This document shows, piece by piece, positions 19,934-30,386 of a stretch of 64,000 nucleotides of DNA. Origin of the DNA: Halocaridina rubra (lineage: Eukaryota > Arthropoda > Malacostraca > Decapoda > Atyidae). The notes under the pieces were generated by a model. That model was not told where the DNA came from and did no database searches. It worked only from the letters and a program-made list of their open reading frames with translations. Where the stretch lies: positions 16,001 through 80,000 of the forward strand of contig JAXCGZ010017035.1 of assembly GCA_037179515.1 (NCBI GenBank), given 5' to 3'. Made by a program: the position numbers and the translations under genes. Each line of letters starts with the position of its first letter. The first letter of the stretch is position 1.

Positions 19934-22296
19934 TATAGTGATATGAAAATATGCATCTGTTATTTGATAATTCTTATTGTATAACAGATAATACATGAAA
20001 ATAAAACTAATTAGTTTTATTAGTACTTATTCCCCCCCCCAAAGTTGTGCTTTCTCTTAATTTTCTCTTAATGGGGGCAATTGTCGGGGGCCAGTTGTCC
20101 TATGGGGGCAGTTATCCAGGGGGCAATTGTATGGGGGCAGTTGTCCCAGGAGTAGTTGCTTCGGGGGCAGTTCTCCTGATACCAATTCAACCACGGTGTT
20201 GGGCATGGTTAACTTTGTTTTAACTGCTGTAAACAGAGTCCGTACAAAGGGAGCTGTGTAGAGCATTGTAAAGTGCTGCCTTGGGATGTAAAGAGAGGTG
20301 ATTGATGAGTTTGGGTTACTAGTAAGTTTAGTCTTTGTGCCATCAGGACAGAAAAAGGCAGATGCCCTAACCAGAGTGAAGAAAAATTGGCTTGGGACAC
20401 CAGAAAAGAAGAGAGAAAAGAAGGCTGAGCTATGTTGTAAGGGATCTCCAAGTGTGGGGGAGTTGCATCAAATGAACCACATGGGAACTGATAGGCCACT
20501 GTTTGCGGCTAGAAGTTTAGGTAGAAATTTGGTACTTGGTAAGAAGTTAGATCCTGCACCAAAATCACATAAGACAGGGAAATTAGAGTGAGGAATGATT
20601 GGAAAAGATTGGAGATTGATGTGACCCATTATTAACAATGGAGATATTTTTCTATGGTAGATTGTGGTCTTGGTTGATTTGCAATCTAAAGAGAGTTGAA
20701 GACAGAGACTGCAAGGGAAGTATAGTGATATGAAAATATGCATTTGTTATTTGATAATTCTTATTGTATAACAGATAATACATGAAAATAAAACTAATTA
20801 GTTTTATTAGTACTTATTCCCCCCCCCCCCAAAGTTGTGCTTTCTCTTAATTTTCTCTTAATGTGGGCAATTGTCGGGGGCCAGTTGTCCTATGGGGCAG
20901 TTATCCAGGGGGCAATTGTATGGGGACAGTTGTCCCAGGAGTAGTTGCTTCGGGGGCAGTTCTCCTGATACCAATTCAACAACGGTGTTGGGCATGGTTA
21001 ACTTTGTTTTAACTGCTGTAAACAGAGTCCGTACAAAGGGAGCTGTGTAGAGCATTGTAAAGTGCTGCCTTGGGATGTAAAGAGAGGTGATTGATGAGTT
21101 TGGGTTACTAGTAAGTTTAGTCTTTGTGCCATCAGGACAGAAAAAGGCAGATGCCCTAACCAGAGTGAAGAAAAATTGGCTTGGGACACCAGAAAAGAAG
21201 AGAGAAAAGAAGGCTGAGCTATGTTGTAAGGGATCTCCAAGTGTGGGGGAGTTGCATCAAATGAACCACATGGGAACTGATAGGCCACTGTTTGCGGCTA
21301 GAAGTTTAGGTAGAAATTTGGTACTTGGTAAGAAGTTAGATCCTGCACCAAGATCACATAAGACAGGGAAATTAGAGTGAGGAATGATTGGAAAAGATTG
21401 GAGATTGATGTGACCCATTATTAACAATGGAGATATTTTTCTATGGTAGATTGTGGTCTTGGTTGATTTGCAATCTAAAGAGAGTTGAAGACAGAGACTG
21501 CAAGGGAAGTATAGTGATATGAAAATATGCATTTGTTATTTGATAATTCTTATTGTATAACAGATAATACATGAAAATAAAACTAATTAGTTTTATTAGT
21601 ACTTATTCCCCCCTTCCCAAAGTTGTGCTTTCTCTTAATTTTCTCTTAATGTGGGCAATTGTCGGGGGCCAGTTGTCCTATGGGGGCAGTTATCCGGGGG
21701 GCAATTGTATGGGGACAGTTGTCCCAGGAGTAGTTGCTTCGGGGGCAGTTCTCCTGATACCAATTCAACCACGGTGTTGGGCATGGTTAACTTTGTTTTA
21801 ACTGCTGTAAACAGAGTCCGTACAAAGGGAGCTGTGTAGAGCATTGTAAAGTGCTGCCTTGGGATGTAAAGAGAGGTGATTGATGAGTTTGGGTTACTAG
21901 TAAGTTTAGTCTTTGTGCCATCAGGACAGAAAAAGGCAGATGCCCTAACCAGAGTGAAGAAAAATTGGCTTGGGACACCAGAAAAGAAGAGAGAAAAGAA
22001 GGCTGAGCTATGTTGTAAGGGATCTCCAAGTGTGGGGGAGTTGCATCAAATGAACCACATGGGAACTGATAGGCCACTGTTTGCGGCTAGAAGTTTAGGT
22101 AGAAATTTGGTACTTGGTAAGAAGTTAGATCCTGCACCAAGATCACATAAGACAGGGAAATTAGAGTGAGGAATGATTGGAAAAGATTGGAGATTGATGT
22201 GACCCATTATTAACAATGGAGATATTTTTCTATGGTAGATTGTGGTCCTGGTTGATTTGCAATCTAAAGAGAGTTGAAGACAGAGACTGCAAGGGA
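19934..22296 (+). repeat. Tandem triplication, ~789-bp unit
   Basis: Units: 19934-20720, 20721-21509 and 21510-22296, nearly identical apart from a few substitutions and the length of a poly(C) run (near 20030, 20820 and 21610). Each unit holds the right part of the Mutator-like element, its right target-duplication copy and the Gypsy-3 RNase H/integrase flank. The first unit is entered from the full Mutator-like element and the third exits into the Gypsy-3 integrase core, so the event came after the Mutator-like insertion. Similar spacing and high identity suggest a recent event or an assembly effect. Confidence 0.85.
20003..20184 (+). repeat. Right terminal inverted repeat of the Mutator-like element, with GGGGGCAGTTGTC repeats
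   Basis: Inverse of the left repeat. From about 20071 it consists of about six ~16-bp units with consensus GGGGGCAGTTGTCCTA. Because this end was included in the later triplication, further copies lie at about 20790-20973 and 21580-21763. Confidence 0.75.
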
Positions 22297-22950
22297 GATT
22301 GCGGTCATGTTAAATGAGGCCTTTCTAGAAAGGGGCCTAGTTGATGAGGTATTGATGGCTAACAGTACTTCCTTCTGCAAAAAGACATGTTGGATATATG
22401 GAGTATAAATCCCTTCTTCAAAGCAAGTTATCGACCTAGTGGAAATGGGAATGTGGAAAGACATAATCGGACCATTAAAGCAAAGGCAGAAAGGGCCCTT
22501 GTAACACCTGCAGAAGCAGCATTTTGATATAATGTCACCTAGGTCGGTACAAGATGACAAAACGGTGCTGCAATGAGCAGTATTTTAGTACGAGTGGTGA
22601 CACCCTAGTGTAGTGCCAATGGTTGTTGGGAAGGAAGAGGAAGGGGTTATGTCTATGCATATTGGAGATGAGGTTTGGGCGAATTCTCCTTATGGGAAGT
22701 GCACATCTCAGTAGAGAAGAGGGATTGTGATGGATGTGCATTCCCATAATAACATTTCTGTTAATGGAATGCCATGGCACATCTTGGATCTGCGGCGGGT
22801 GGTGGAGAGTGAAGAAAGTAAGATAGAAAGAAGACAGTAAGGCACGACTATGATGATCTCAGTGAGAGGGACGGGCGCTGGTGGATGAGAGATTATGTTG
22901 TGAGAGATTACAGTGATGAAGATTAGACTGATGTCCAGATCAAGGGGGGT
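22290..22950 (+). pseudogene. Gypsy-3 integrase core and C-terminus
   Basis: Broken frames read AVMLNEAFLERGLVDEVLM, then NPFFKASYRPSGNGNVERHNRTIK (the region of the last catalytic glutamate, E in VERH), and later GDEVW and MPWHILDLRRVV. This is the core and C-terminal module of a Gypsy-type integrase. At least six stops or frame changes. It ends near 22950 at a GGGGGG tract that would be the polypurine primer site. Confidence 0.65.
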
Positions 22951-23065
22951 GTTGTGTAAATTAGCATTGTTAGTGCTAGATATCAATTAATGCCTATATT
23001 TTTAGTTTCTTTAATGGTTTTGTGTTAGTTTTGGATCCATTTTGTTCAGTATAATTTGCCACTAC
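22951..23065 (+). mobile_element. Gypsy-3 3' LTR, partial
   Basis: It starts TGTTGTGTAAATTAG right after the purine tract and continues AT-rich until it meets the tail of CR1-like copy 5 at about 23066. Whether the LTR resumes beyond 25655 could not be told. Confidence 0.4.
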
Positions 23066-25655
23066 GCTTATGTAATTACCTAATTGTAATTACCTAATTG
23101 TGCTTATAGGAAAGAGCCCTATGCCTATAACTTCCCGTTTCCTGGTCGGTTCCATTTTTGTACTTAGTGATACTTATCATACTTGTCCTTTAAACTTTGG
23201 ATTGAGTTAGCATTAACTGCCTCCAAGCTTAGCCATTTTCAATTATCATCTACCCTTACACTAAAAAAGTACTTCGTTACGTCCAGCAAAGAAGATATCC
23301 TATGAAGCTTCAAACTATGACCTCCAGTTCTAGTGCCAACCACATTGGAATATCGATCAATATCCTCTCTGTCATAACCATGAAGAAATTTAAAAACCGT
23401 CATCATATCCCCCTCAAATTTCTAACTTAGAGCGGTGGTAAGTCTAATTCCCTCAGCCTTTCATCATAACTGAGATTGCATTATTTCTGGCACCAGCTTT
23501 GTGGCATATCTTTGAACTTTCTCCAGCTTAACTGGAAAAAAAAGTGGGGATTCTAAATGCGGGTTGCATATTCAAGCTTTGGCCTCACATAGGTTACATA
23601 AATATTTCTGAACAGTACCTTGTTCATGTGCCTGAAGGCTATCCTTACATTTGCTAAGAAAGCATATGCTGCCCTTACTATGCCATTTATATACATTTCA
23701 GGAGACCAATCTGCCAGTATGTTTACTCCTAGATCTCTCTCATTCTCTGTCTCTTGAAGTTCTGCTCCTGCTATTGAGAATTCAAGCTTGGGTCTTCTAG
23801 CACTTGTAACCATTCTCATTACCTTACATTTAGAAGTATTGAATTTCTTTAGCCACTTTTCTGACCACTCATGCAAACTATTTAGTTCTACCTGAAGTTC
23901 TCTACCATTTTTCTCATCTCTTACTGTCTTCACTATATATTCATCTTCTACAAACATACTCATGAATTAATTTACAAACTCTGGTAGGTCATTTATATAT
24001 GCAAGGAACAAAAGTGGCCCTAAAGCTAAACCCTGTGGAACTCCATTACTAGCCCTTCTCCATTCAGATTTTGAGTGTTTTACTCTAACCCTCTGTTCCC
24101 TTCCTTCTAAGTAAGTTTTTATTCATTCCAAGAGATTTCCACCTATTCTCGCCATTGCTTGCAGCTTCTTAATAAGTCTCTTGTGTGAGACTGCATCAAA
24201 TCCCTTCTGGAAGTCTAGGAATATGCAATCTGCCCACTCCTCTCTTTCCCATAAGAATCGGCTTAACTCATCATAGAATTCTAATAAGTTAGTTACTGTT
24301 GATCTACCTTCTCTGAAGCCATGTTGTCTCACTGATAAAAGGTTGACCTATTCCAAATGCAGAGAGATGTATTTTCTCAGTTGTTTCTCCATAACTTTGC
24401 ATGCTTTACTGGTCAAGGAAGAAGTTCTATTGTTTAGAGCTGCATTCCCCCTTCCCCTTTTGAAGATAGGTACCATGTTCGCTTGTTTCCAGCATCTTGA
24501 AAAATCCCCAGATTCCAGCGACTTTTCAAATATGATATTTAGTGCGGCCGATATTGATTTAGCGCATTTCTTAAGTAAATATGGTGATATATCAACAGGG
24601 CCTGTGGCTTTATGGGCATCTAACTTCTTCAGTGCTTTTCATACTTCTGTGGCTGAAAAGATGATGTTCTCTATTACCGGCCCATGAGCTCCTATCTCTG
24701 TAATTTGAGGGGGTGGGGTAGTTTCTGCTGAATATACTGTCTGAAATTCCTTGTTCAATTCCTAGGAAATCTCTTCGTCTGTCTCAGTGATGATCTCTTT
24801 AGCTTTAAAACCTGTTCTATGATCTTTAGTTTTCGTATGATAAAGCTGTGGAAAAGTTTGGGAATTTCTTTAGCCTTCCTGGTGATATCCCTTCAACTGT
24901 CTCTCTCTCTGCCTCTCTTCTTTTACTTATGTAATCATTTCTTGCCCTGTTTATAAGTCTGCCAGGCACTTATGCTTTTTCTCCTCCTATGCCTTTTCCA
25001 ATATATGTGTCTCTACTCCTCAGCTCTCTTCAACACATTATTGAAGTATTTCTCTCTGGCATGAATAACTCCTATTTTGGTGGAAGGTATGCAAAAATCT
25101 ACTATCTTCCCCTATTCCTCACAAAAGATGTACATTTTGTACGGTTTTGTTGTTAAATAAGGTCCCCCAGTCAATAACTGCAAAAAGCCCATTAATTTTG
25201 ATGTAATCTCTTTTTGGATAGCTCTTCCTCATGTCCTTAGTGCCTCTACTTTCAGGCAGAATATCTTTAATGATATACTCCATCACAACACACAATGGTC
25301 ACTCTCTCCAATTGGTGGTTAATACTAAATTTTTTCAGTATTCAACACATTATCTCTGAAAACTAGATAAAGCTGTGATGGCTCATCCCCACCCCTTGCC
25401 CTCGTTGGGTCCAATACATGATGGTGTAGAAAATTCCCATGTATGCAATCTAGGAATCTTGCCTTGAATGAGTCTTCCCCACTGTGTGGGTCAAGATTTA
25501 TTTAGTCTATCTTTCTATGATAAAAATCTCCCATAATAAAAATCCTACATTTTCAAGTCCCGAGCAATGTTAACAACTGAGTTTATAACTTGAATAGTAC
25601 CTATATGACTTTCCTCATAAACCTCTAGTCTATGTTGATTCCTTGGTGGGTTACA
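23066..25655 (-). pseudogene. CR1-like LINE copy 5 (partial endonuclease to 3' end), decayed
   Basis: Minus-strand copy. Its 3' terminal repeats (TAATTACCTAATTG twice on the plus strand, 23072-23100) lie at the left, and the 5' truncation falls in the endonuclease near 25655 (the PPRNQ motif region). Readable segments include FNTSKCKVMRMVTSARRPK (23963-23553), RQHGFREGRSTVTNLLEF (24332-24123) and the finger region of the RT near 24450-24700. Many stops and small indels. Confidence 0.85.
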
Positions 25656-26041
25656 TTAGTACACCCAATTAGGGAAAAAGAATGACCCAAGTGTCATTTT
25701 CTGGACAAAAGTGCCAAAAATTTCAGAGATTGCACCCAAGGGTGTCAGATGCAAATTTCCATAAGCTCGAAGTATTATTTTAACTCAATGTTGAGTAGCG
25801 TAATATTGAATAAATCATATGCATATGATGCGTACAATGTATTCTAGAAGCTTGAATTGAGGGAAATGATATAACTCCTTCCAACTGTTTTCCCAGGTAG
25901 GTTTTCTTTTCCCTAAACGAATCCCTGCTCAAATCCAAACAGTAATTGATCAAAAATAATGTTTGCCATAGTTGTTGGTGTAGGTGGAATATTCACTAAG
26001 CATTTATTTATTTATGCTATGTTGTATGATATAAGGCCACC
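25656..26041. other. Unannotated AT-rich stretch
   Basis: Nothing recognised. It lies between CR1-like copy 5 and the start codon of the cysteine-rich pseudogene. It could be the 5' flank of that gene. Confidence 0.35.
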
Positions 26042-26214
26042 ATGGATTGGTCCATCTGTGCCATACATCAGCAGAAGCAAAATGATGAAGTTCTCTATCC
26101 ATGTAAATGAAAGAAGAGTAATGGTTTAGATGTATACAGGAACTTTTTCAACTATGTAGCTGAGCTTCAGCAATTACAAGCATTACCATGTGAATTAGCC
26201 TTTGATGAGTTATG
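26042..26214 (+). pseudogene. Cysteine-rich gene family member, 5' part
   Basis: ATG at 26042 in a strong vertebrate-style start context (GCCACCATGG) opens MDWSICAIHQQKQND...YPCK, then, past one TGA, GLDVYRNFFNYVAELQQLQALP. A short Cys-containing start followed by a helical segment is what I recall of a large uncharacterised family in crustaceans and molluscs. The frame is cut by Gypsy-1 at about 26214 and continues at 31890. One expected cysteine is histidine (CAIH). Confidence 0.5.
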
Positions 26215-26559
26215 TGTAATATAGTCTAAAATATAAGTTGTTAATAAACTATTTCTATTGACGTCCGAATGAAATTCTACATGTAATAAGAAGAAGAGGA
26301 AGAATCATCGTACTGCTCTCCCGTTCCCCCATGTAGTACTCTATTGCTCATATTTAATAAACTCACCCTTATTTCCGTCAACCTAGATCCCGTAGTTAGT
26401 CACTAACCTAACTCTCTCCCTGAATAACTATTGAACTGGTGATGTAAACACCTCTGATAATAACTGGTAAGCATTTTTCCTATTTACTATTTTGGCTAGC
26501 TACTGTTATATCATTTGTATTACTATTATATAATGTTTTATATCTTAAGCTAAAGTGTA
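26215..26559 (+). repeat. Gypsy-1 5' LTR
   Basis: It aligns with 31461-31889: shared blocks include ATTCTACATGTAA (ATCC in the other copy), TAGTCA(C/G)TAACCTAAC and GGTAAGCATTTTTCC, and both end TATCTTAAGCTAAAG. It lacks a ~75-bp segment present in the 3' LTR. Divergence between the LTRs indicates an old insertion. Confidence 0.8.
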
Positions 26560-26934
26560 CTATTCTGAGGATGAGAATTATTTTTTTTCTCTCGATTATC
26601 GAACCTACCGGTAACATACGCTATCAAAGCTAACAATAGCCTAGCCTTAGCCCGTCGATGTTAACGGTATCTTAGCCTAGCGATAACCTAATTTCGTCTA
26701 GCCTACCGGGGACCACACTGGCTACCACATTGCCTAACCTAACCTATAGTAGCCTATGCGTATTGTGCGTTCCTATTTGTTTTCGTGTTCATTAACTAGC
26801 CTTCATCTAGCATAAATATTTGATTTTGTGCTAGGCTAACCTACCTAACCATACTGGTGTATTTAACTTTGTATTATGCTATTTTACGTATATATCTTTG
26901 TGTATTGAATACTACTTCTATACTACTAGTACAA
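26560..26934 (+). other. Gypsy-1 leader
   Basis: Untranslated leader between LTR and gag ATG, rich in TAGCCTA/CCTAAC motifs. The Gypsy-2 leader (about 38200-38370) has the same CCTAGGCTA style. No convincing tRNA primer site was identified. Confidence 0.45.
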
Positions 26935-27235
26935 TGGCATCGAATATTGGAAGTATTTCTAATTTTGATCCTAATGTAGAGGATTTTGAGTCTTATTGTT
27001 GTCGAGTTGATTTATATTTTACTGCTAATGATGTAAGAGGTGAAAAGGTTGTCCCTGCCTTCGTAACTTAGATTGGTCCTAAAGTTTACGTGTTAACTAA
27101 GAATTTACTTTCTCCGGAGGACCCTGATAGTTGCACTTAGGATTAAAATAGCGCTCAAAACTCACTTTAAGCCTAAAGTAATTTTAATTTACAAACGTTT
27201 CAAATTCCGTTCTAGATCACAGAAATCTAGTGAAT

Positions 27236-27299
27236 CAGTATCTGGAGTAACTTGGAAAGTAAACAGGTTGTTTCTTTCCAGTAAATATTTTAGTTTTTG

Positions 27300-27383
<84 letters not shown>

Positions 27384-27827
27384 TTAATTTGTAAATTTCA
27401 AAGTTTAAATGTGATTAACAATTCATACTATATATACCTCAATAGGTAAATACAGTATTGTACCTCGTTCACCTTCTATTAAGAAATTGTAAGAAAAAGA
27501 AGTATGAGTTGTTAGAACCTCGATTTACATGTCCGGAGTTTATGCTTAACACTGTGTTTCTACTACATTTAAGGGAAGTTATTTCTCTGGTTTTGTTTAA
27601 TAGGTCCTATGAATATGTACTAATATTTACTAAACTTGTTATCTAGGAATTTGTTGTTATTTTGTTTTTTTCCGGTAAATCTGTACCTAACATATTCACT
27701 GGCACCTAACCATTTACTCTTAAGGTACCATATGGTAGTTTGGTAAGTTGGATACTTCTAAACTAGGCTGTTAATTTATGAGATGTATAATTACATATGT
27801 TTTCCCTTGGGGTTATAACAGTATCTG
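27236..27827. mobile_element. 574-bp insertion in Gypsy-1 gag with 9-bp target duplication
   Basis: CAGTATCTG occurs at 27236-27244 and again at 27819-27827, and removing 27245-27818 plus one copy restores the gag frame (ESVSDFVDVLK). The insert contains an (AAT)n microsatellite (27301-27383) and no credible ORF. Its ends (GAGTAACTTGG... and ...CTTGGGGTTATAA) show at best weak inverse similarity. Nine-base duplications are usual for Mutator-like elements, but the family is not recognised. Confidence 0.7.
27301..27383. repeat. (AAT)n microsatellite
   Basis: Uninterrupted AAT/ATA trinucleotide run of about 83 bp inside the 574-bp insertion. Confidence 0.98.
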
Positions 27828-28361
27828 ATTTTGTTGATGTGTTAAAGTAGTTGGCTCGTACTAGTGATTTTGGTACTGCTTTAATGACATATTAAGGGAT
27901 AGCTTTGCCATGGGACTGATTAATGATTAAACTCAGCAGATCTTGCTAGCTGAGACTGATCTTACTTTTGCTAGAGCTGTGAAAATTGCTATATCGCGCA
28001 AAGCGGTGAGATGTACAAGCTAGGGTAGTAGTACTGCCTTATATAAAGTATGCACGAAGTCTTAATGTCTCATAAAAATAGAGGTAATTCTTCATCTAAA
28101 GGTAAATTTAAGCATTCTGAAACCAGTAAATCTCAGACTGCTGCTAAGCCTAATTTACCTAATTCCCCTTGCAGTGGTTGTGGCAAGCTACATTGGAAAA
28201 ATAACTGTCCTCTTAAGGACACCATTTGCCATTCGTGAAAGCGTAAGGGACATATCAAGTCCATATGTCATGTTTCCAAGACAGGTAACTCAAGATCTGC
28301 TGGGAATGTCAATTTTTCTAATACAGGTGTTACTTCTTCTCCTAATTCTAGCGATGAACAT

Positions 28362-29900
28362 GTGTTCAACATAAAAAAAAATCATGTACCTAGTAAACCT
28401 ATTGTGACTAAAGTATGTCTAAATGACAAGGAAGCACCAATGGAACTAGACATTGGTACCGCAGCTACTATTATCCCTAAGGATCAGTATGAGAGTATTT
28501 GGCCTGAAATTGCTAAAAGGCCTGTGCTAGGTTATTCTATTATGAATCTAAATGTCTATGGTGGTTCTCTACTCACTGTGACTGGCGAGATTTCAGTCAC
28601 TGCTAATCTTGAAAATTGTTCGTACTCTTGTGAGGTCATATTAGTTGTAGTTAAAGAATCTGGACCGTGTCTTCTTGGTAGAGATTTAAGGCATGAGTTG
28701 AAGGTTATCAGTAGTGATGCCCTAAACTTTATTGCTGCAAGGGCAGATAAGCTAAAGGATGAATTCCCCAGTTGTTTTCTGAAGGTCTTGGATACTACCA
28801 AGATAATTTTTTTTCTATCATAGTAGATCCTACAGTTCCTGCTAAATTTTGCAAGGCTTGTACAGTACCTTATACCTTCAGAGAGAAAGTTGATAAGGAG
28901 CTTAGCCATCTACAGGAAGAGGGTATCATTTCTCATATTTCTAATAGTCCTTGGGCCACACCTGTTGTTCCAGTGCAACAGGGTGATGGTAGTATTAGAC
29001 TCAGTTGGGATTACAAGCTCATAGTCAATAGAGCAGCTAGTATGGACACATATCCTATACCTTCTATACATGATTTATTCAGCAACCAAGCTGGCGATAT
29101 TATATTTACTAAAATGACACAAGTCAAGCATATGCTCAACTATGCCTAGATGATTAGTCTAAACAGTATACTGTCATCACCACTCATCGTGAATATTTTC
29201 AATATAATCGTTTAAGTTTTGGAATTTCCTCTGAACCCAGCATATTTCAACGTGCGATGGAGGAGTTGTTGCTGTGTATCGAAGGTGTCAGTCTGTACAT
29301 AGACGACATACTAATTAAAGGCTCAACAAGAGAAGAGAATGACAGAACCTTAAGGCTAGTACTCTTTGAACTCCAATCAGCTGGCCTAAAGCTGAAACTA
29401 GACAAGTGTCATATTGGAGTTCCTAGTGCAAGCTATTATGGATATAAACTTGACAAACAAGATATCCACCCTACCGAAGACAAAATAAAAGCTATTTCTG
29501 AAGCTACAGCTCCTACAAATACTATGCAGCTGAGAGCCTACCTAGGCTTAATCAATTCCCATAGACCTCTAGCAAAATAGCCGCTTTGAATAGGTTGTTA
29601 AAAGCTAAGACTCCCTGGTTGTGGGATTCTGAGCAAAAGAATTCCTTCAAGAAATCTAAAGAGATTCTACATAATTCTGATGCCCTTGTGCACATTGATC
29701 CAAAATTGCCACTCGTAGTAGTAGCAGACAGTAGTGCCTATGGTATAGGTGATGTCTGGTGCCATCTGATTGATAAAGTTGAGAGACCTATCTGTTTTGT
29801 TTCCTGTACTCTTACTGCGACAGAACACAATTATTCTCAGCTAGAAAAAGAAGCCCTTGCAATGGTCCATGCATTGCAAAAATTCCACCACTATATATGA
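28362..29900 (+). pseudogene. Gypsy-1 protease-RT-RNase H
   Basis: The protease active site reads LDIGTA (about 28445), where D-T/S-G is expected, so it is probably inactive. The RT follows: PYTFREKVDKELSHLQEEGII and SPWATPVVPV (28870-28970), then a stretch with stops, then the catalytic YIDD at 29296-29307 and the RNase H connection. RNase H shows VVVADSSAYGIG, LEKEALAMVHAL and a weak TDQ in place of TDHK (about 29925). Frames change near 28820, 29150, 29580 and 29900. Confidence 0.8.
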
Positions 29901-30095
29901 GGACAAACTTACTTTACTGTCACTACCGACCAAATCCACTGCATGGTATCTTTTCTCCTTCAAAGAATATTCCACCTGGTAGAAGTCAGAGATGGTCTTT
30001 GCTACTTCAGAGTTATAATTTCCCTTTGCGTCATAGGTCCAGAGCTTTACTTAGTATTGCAGAGGCTTTAAGTCTCTTTGCTGCAGTCTAATGAG

Positions 30096-30294
30096 TTTAG
30101 TGGAACTACTGGGGACACTCCTCTTCTGTCAGAGTGGCACAAGCTTGTCAATTTCCTACATTCCTCACCTGTTTTGAGTGAGCTCTCCTTACAGAATTGC
30201 TGTATTCTTTGGGGTTCTCGTGTAGTTGTACCTCCTAAACTCAGACCTATAATCTTGAGTGAGCTACACTTTTCTCATGCGGGCTTGTCTCTTA

Positions 30295-30386
<92 letters not shown>

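Larger units (their letters stand above)
19159..20193 (+). mobile_element. Mutator-like element with FLYWCH remnant and long terminal inverted repeats
   Basis: The element body is 19168-20184 (1,017 bp). It is flanked by ATTCAGCCA (19159-19167) and ATTCAACCA (20185-20193), a 9-bp target duplication with one change, and removing the element restores the Gypsy-3 frame. The ends are inverted repeats of ~180 bp (19168-19348 and 20003-20184), built mostly of short GGACAATTGCCC-type repeats. Length of duplication, long inverted repeats and the FLYWCH remnant inside all fit Mutator-like (MULE) DNA transposons. No transposase DDE region remains, so it is non-autonomous. Confidence 0.75.
18900..20720 (+). 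pseudogene. Gypsy-3 RNase H to integrase zinc-binding region, interrupted
   Basis: Before the insertion, broken frames read DPVRGRWYAP, GVILEMGGF and NVSELDTVLKGVNLAIQW, and end at KTDSA (19150-19167). After it the same frame resumes as TVLGMVNFVLTAVNRVRTKGA (from 20191), then FVPSGQKKADALTRVKKNWL and the HHMGTDR...LDPAP zinc-binding segment of the integrase. The aspartate of TDSA is a catalytic RNase H residue, so the insertion splits the active site. Stops and frameshifts elsewhere show that it was dead or has decayed since. Confidence 0.7.
18710..22950 (+). mobile_element. Gypsy-3 remnant (RNase H-integrase), split and partly triplicated
   Basis: Degraded Gypsy-type pol running from just before RNase H (near 18770) to the integrase C-terminus (near 22950). 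No gag, protease or RT palm motifs were found. It contains a Mutator-like insertion at 19168-20184 inside RNase H and a later tandem triplication covering 19934-22296. Confidence 0.7.
26935..28260 (+). pseudogene. Gypsy-1 gag with zinc knuckles
   Basis: ATG at 26937 gives MASNIGSISNFDPN, then EDFESYCCRVDLYFTANDV and IGPKVYVLTKNLLSPEDPD, a Mag-type Gypsy capsid. The frame reaches ...KSSESVS at 27244, is interrupted by a 574-bp insertion, and resumes precisely with DFVDVLK at 27825. Two CCHC knuckles (CSGCGKLHWKNNC and CHS-stop-KRKGHIKSIC) close the protein near 28250. At least five stops. Confidence 0.75.

Noticed and set aside
20209..22077. A 96-codon minus-strand frame present three times (20209, 20998, 21787)
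   Set aside because: Its repetition follows from the ~789-bp triplication; it is antisense to Gypsy-3 RNase H/integrase, which has recognisable motifs on the plus strand.
19934..22296. Regularly spaced identical repeats as a CRISPR array
   Set aside because: The units are 789 bp, eukaryotic transposon sequence, with no short repeat/spacer structure.
26725..26750. CCTAACCTAACCTA as an internal telomere repeat
   Set aside because: Only about two units, inside a Gypsy leader with many similar words.
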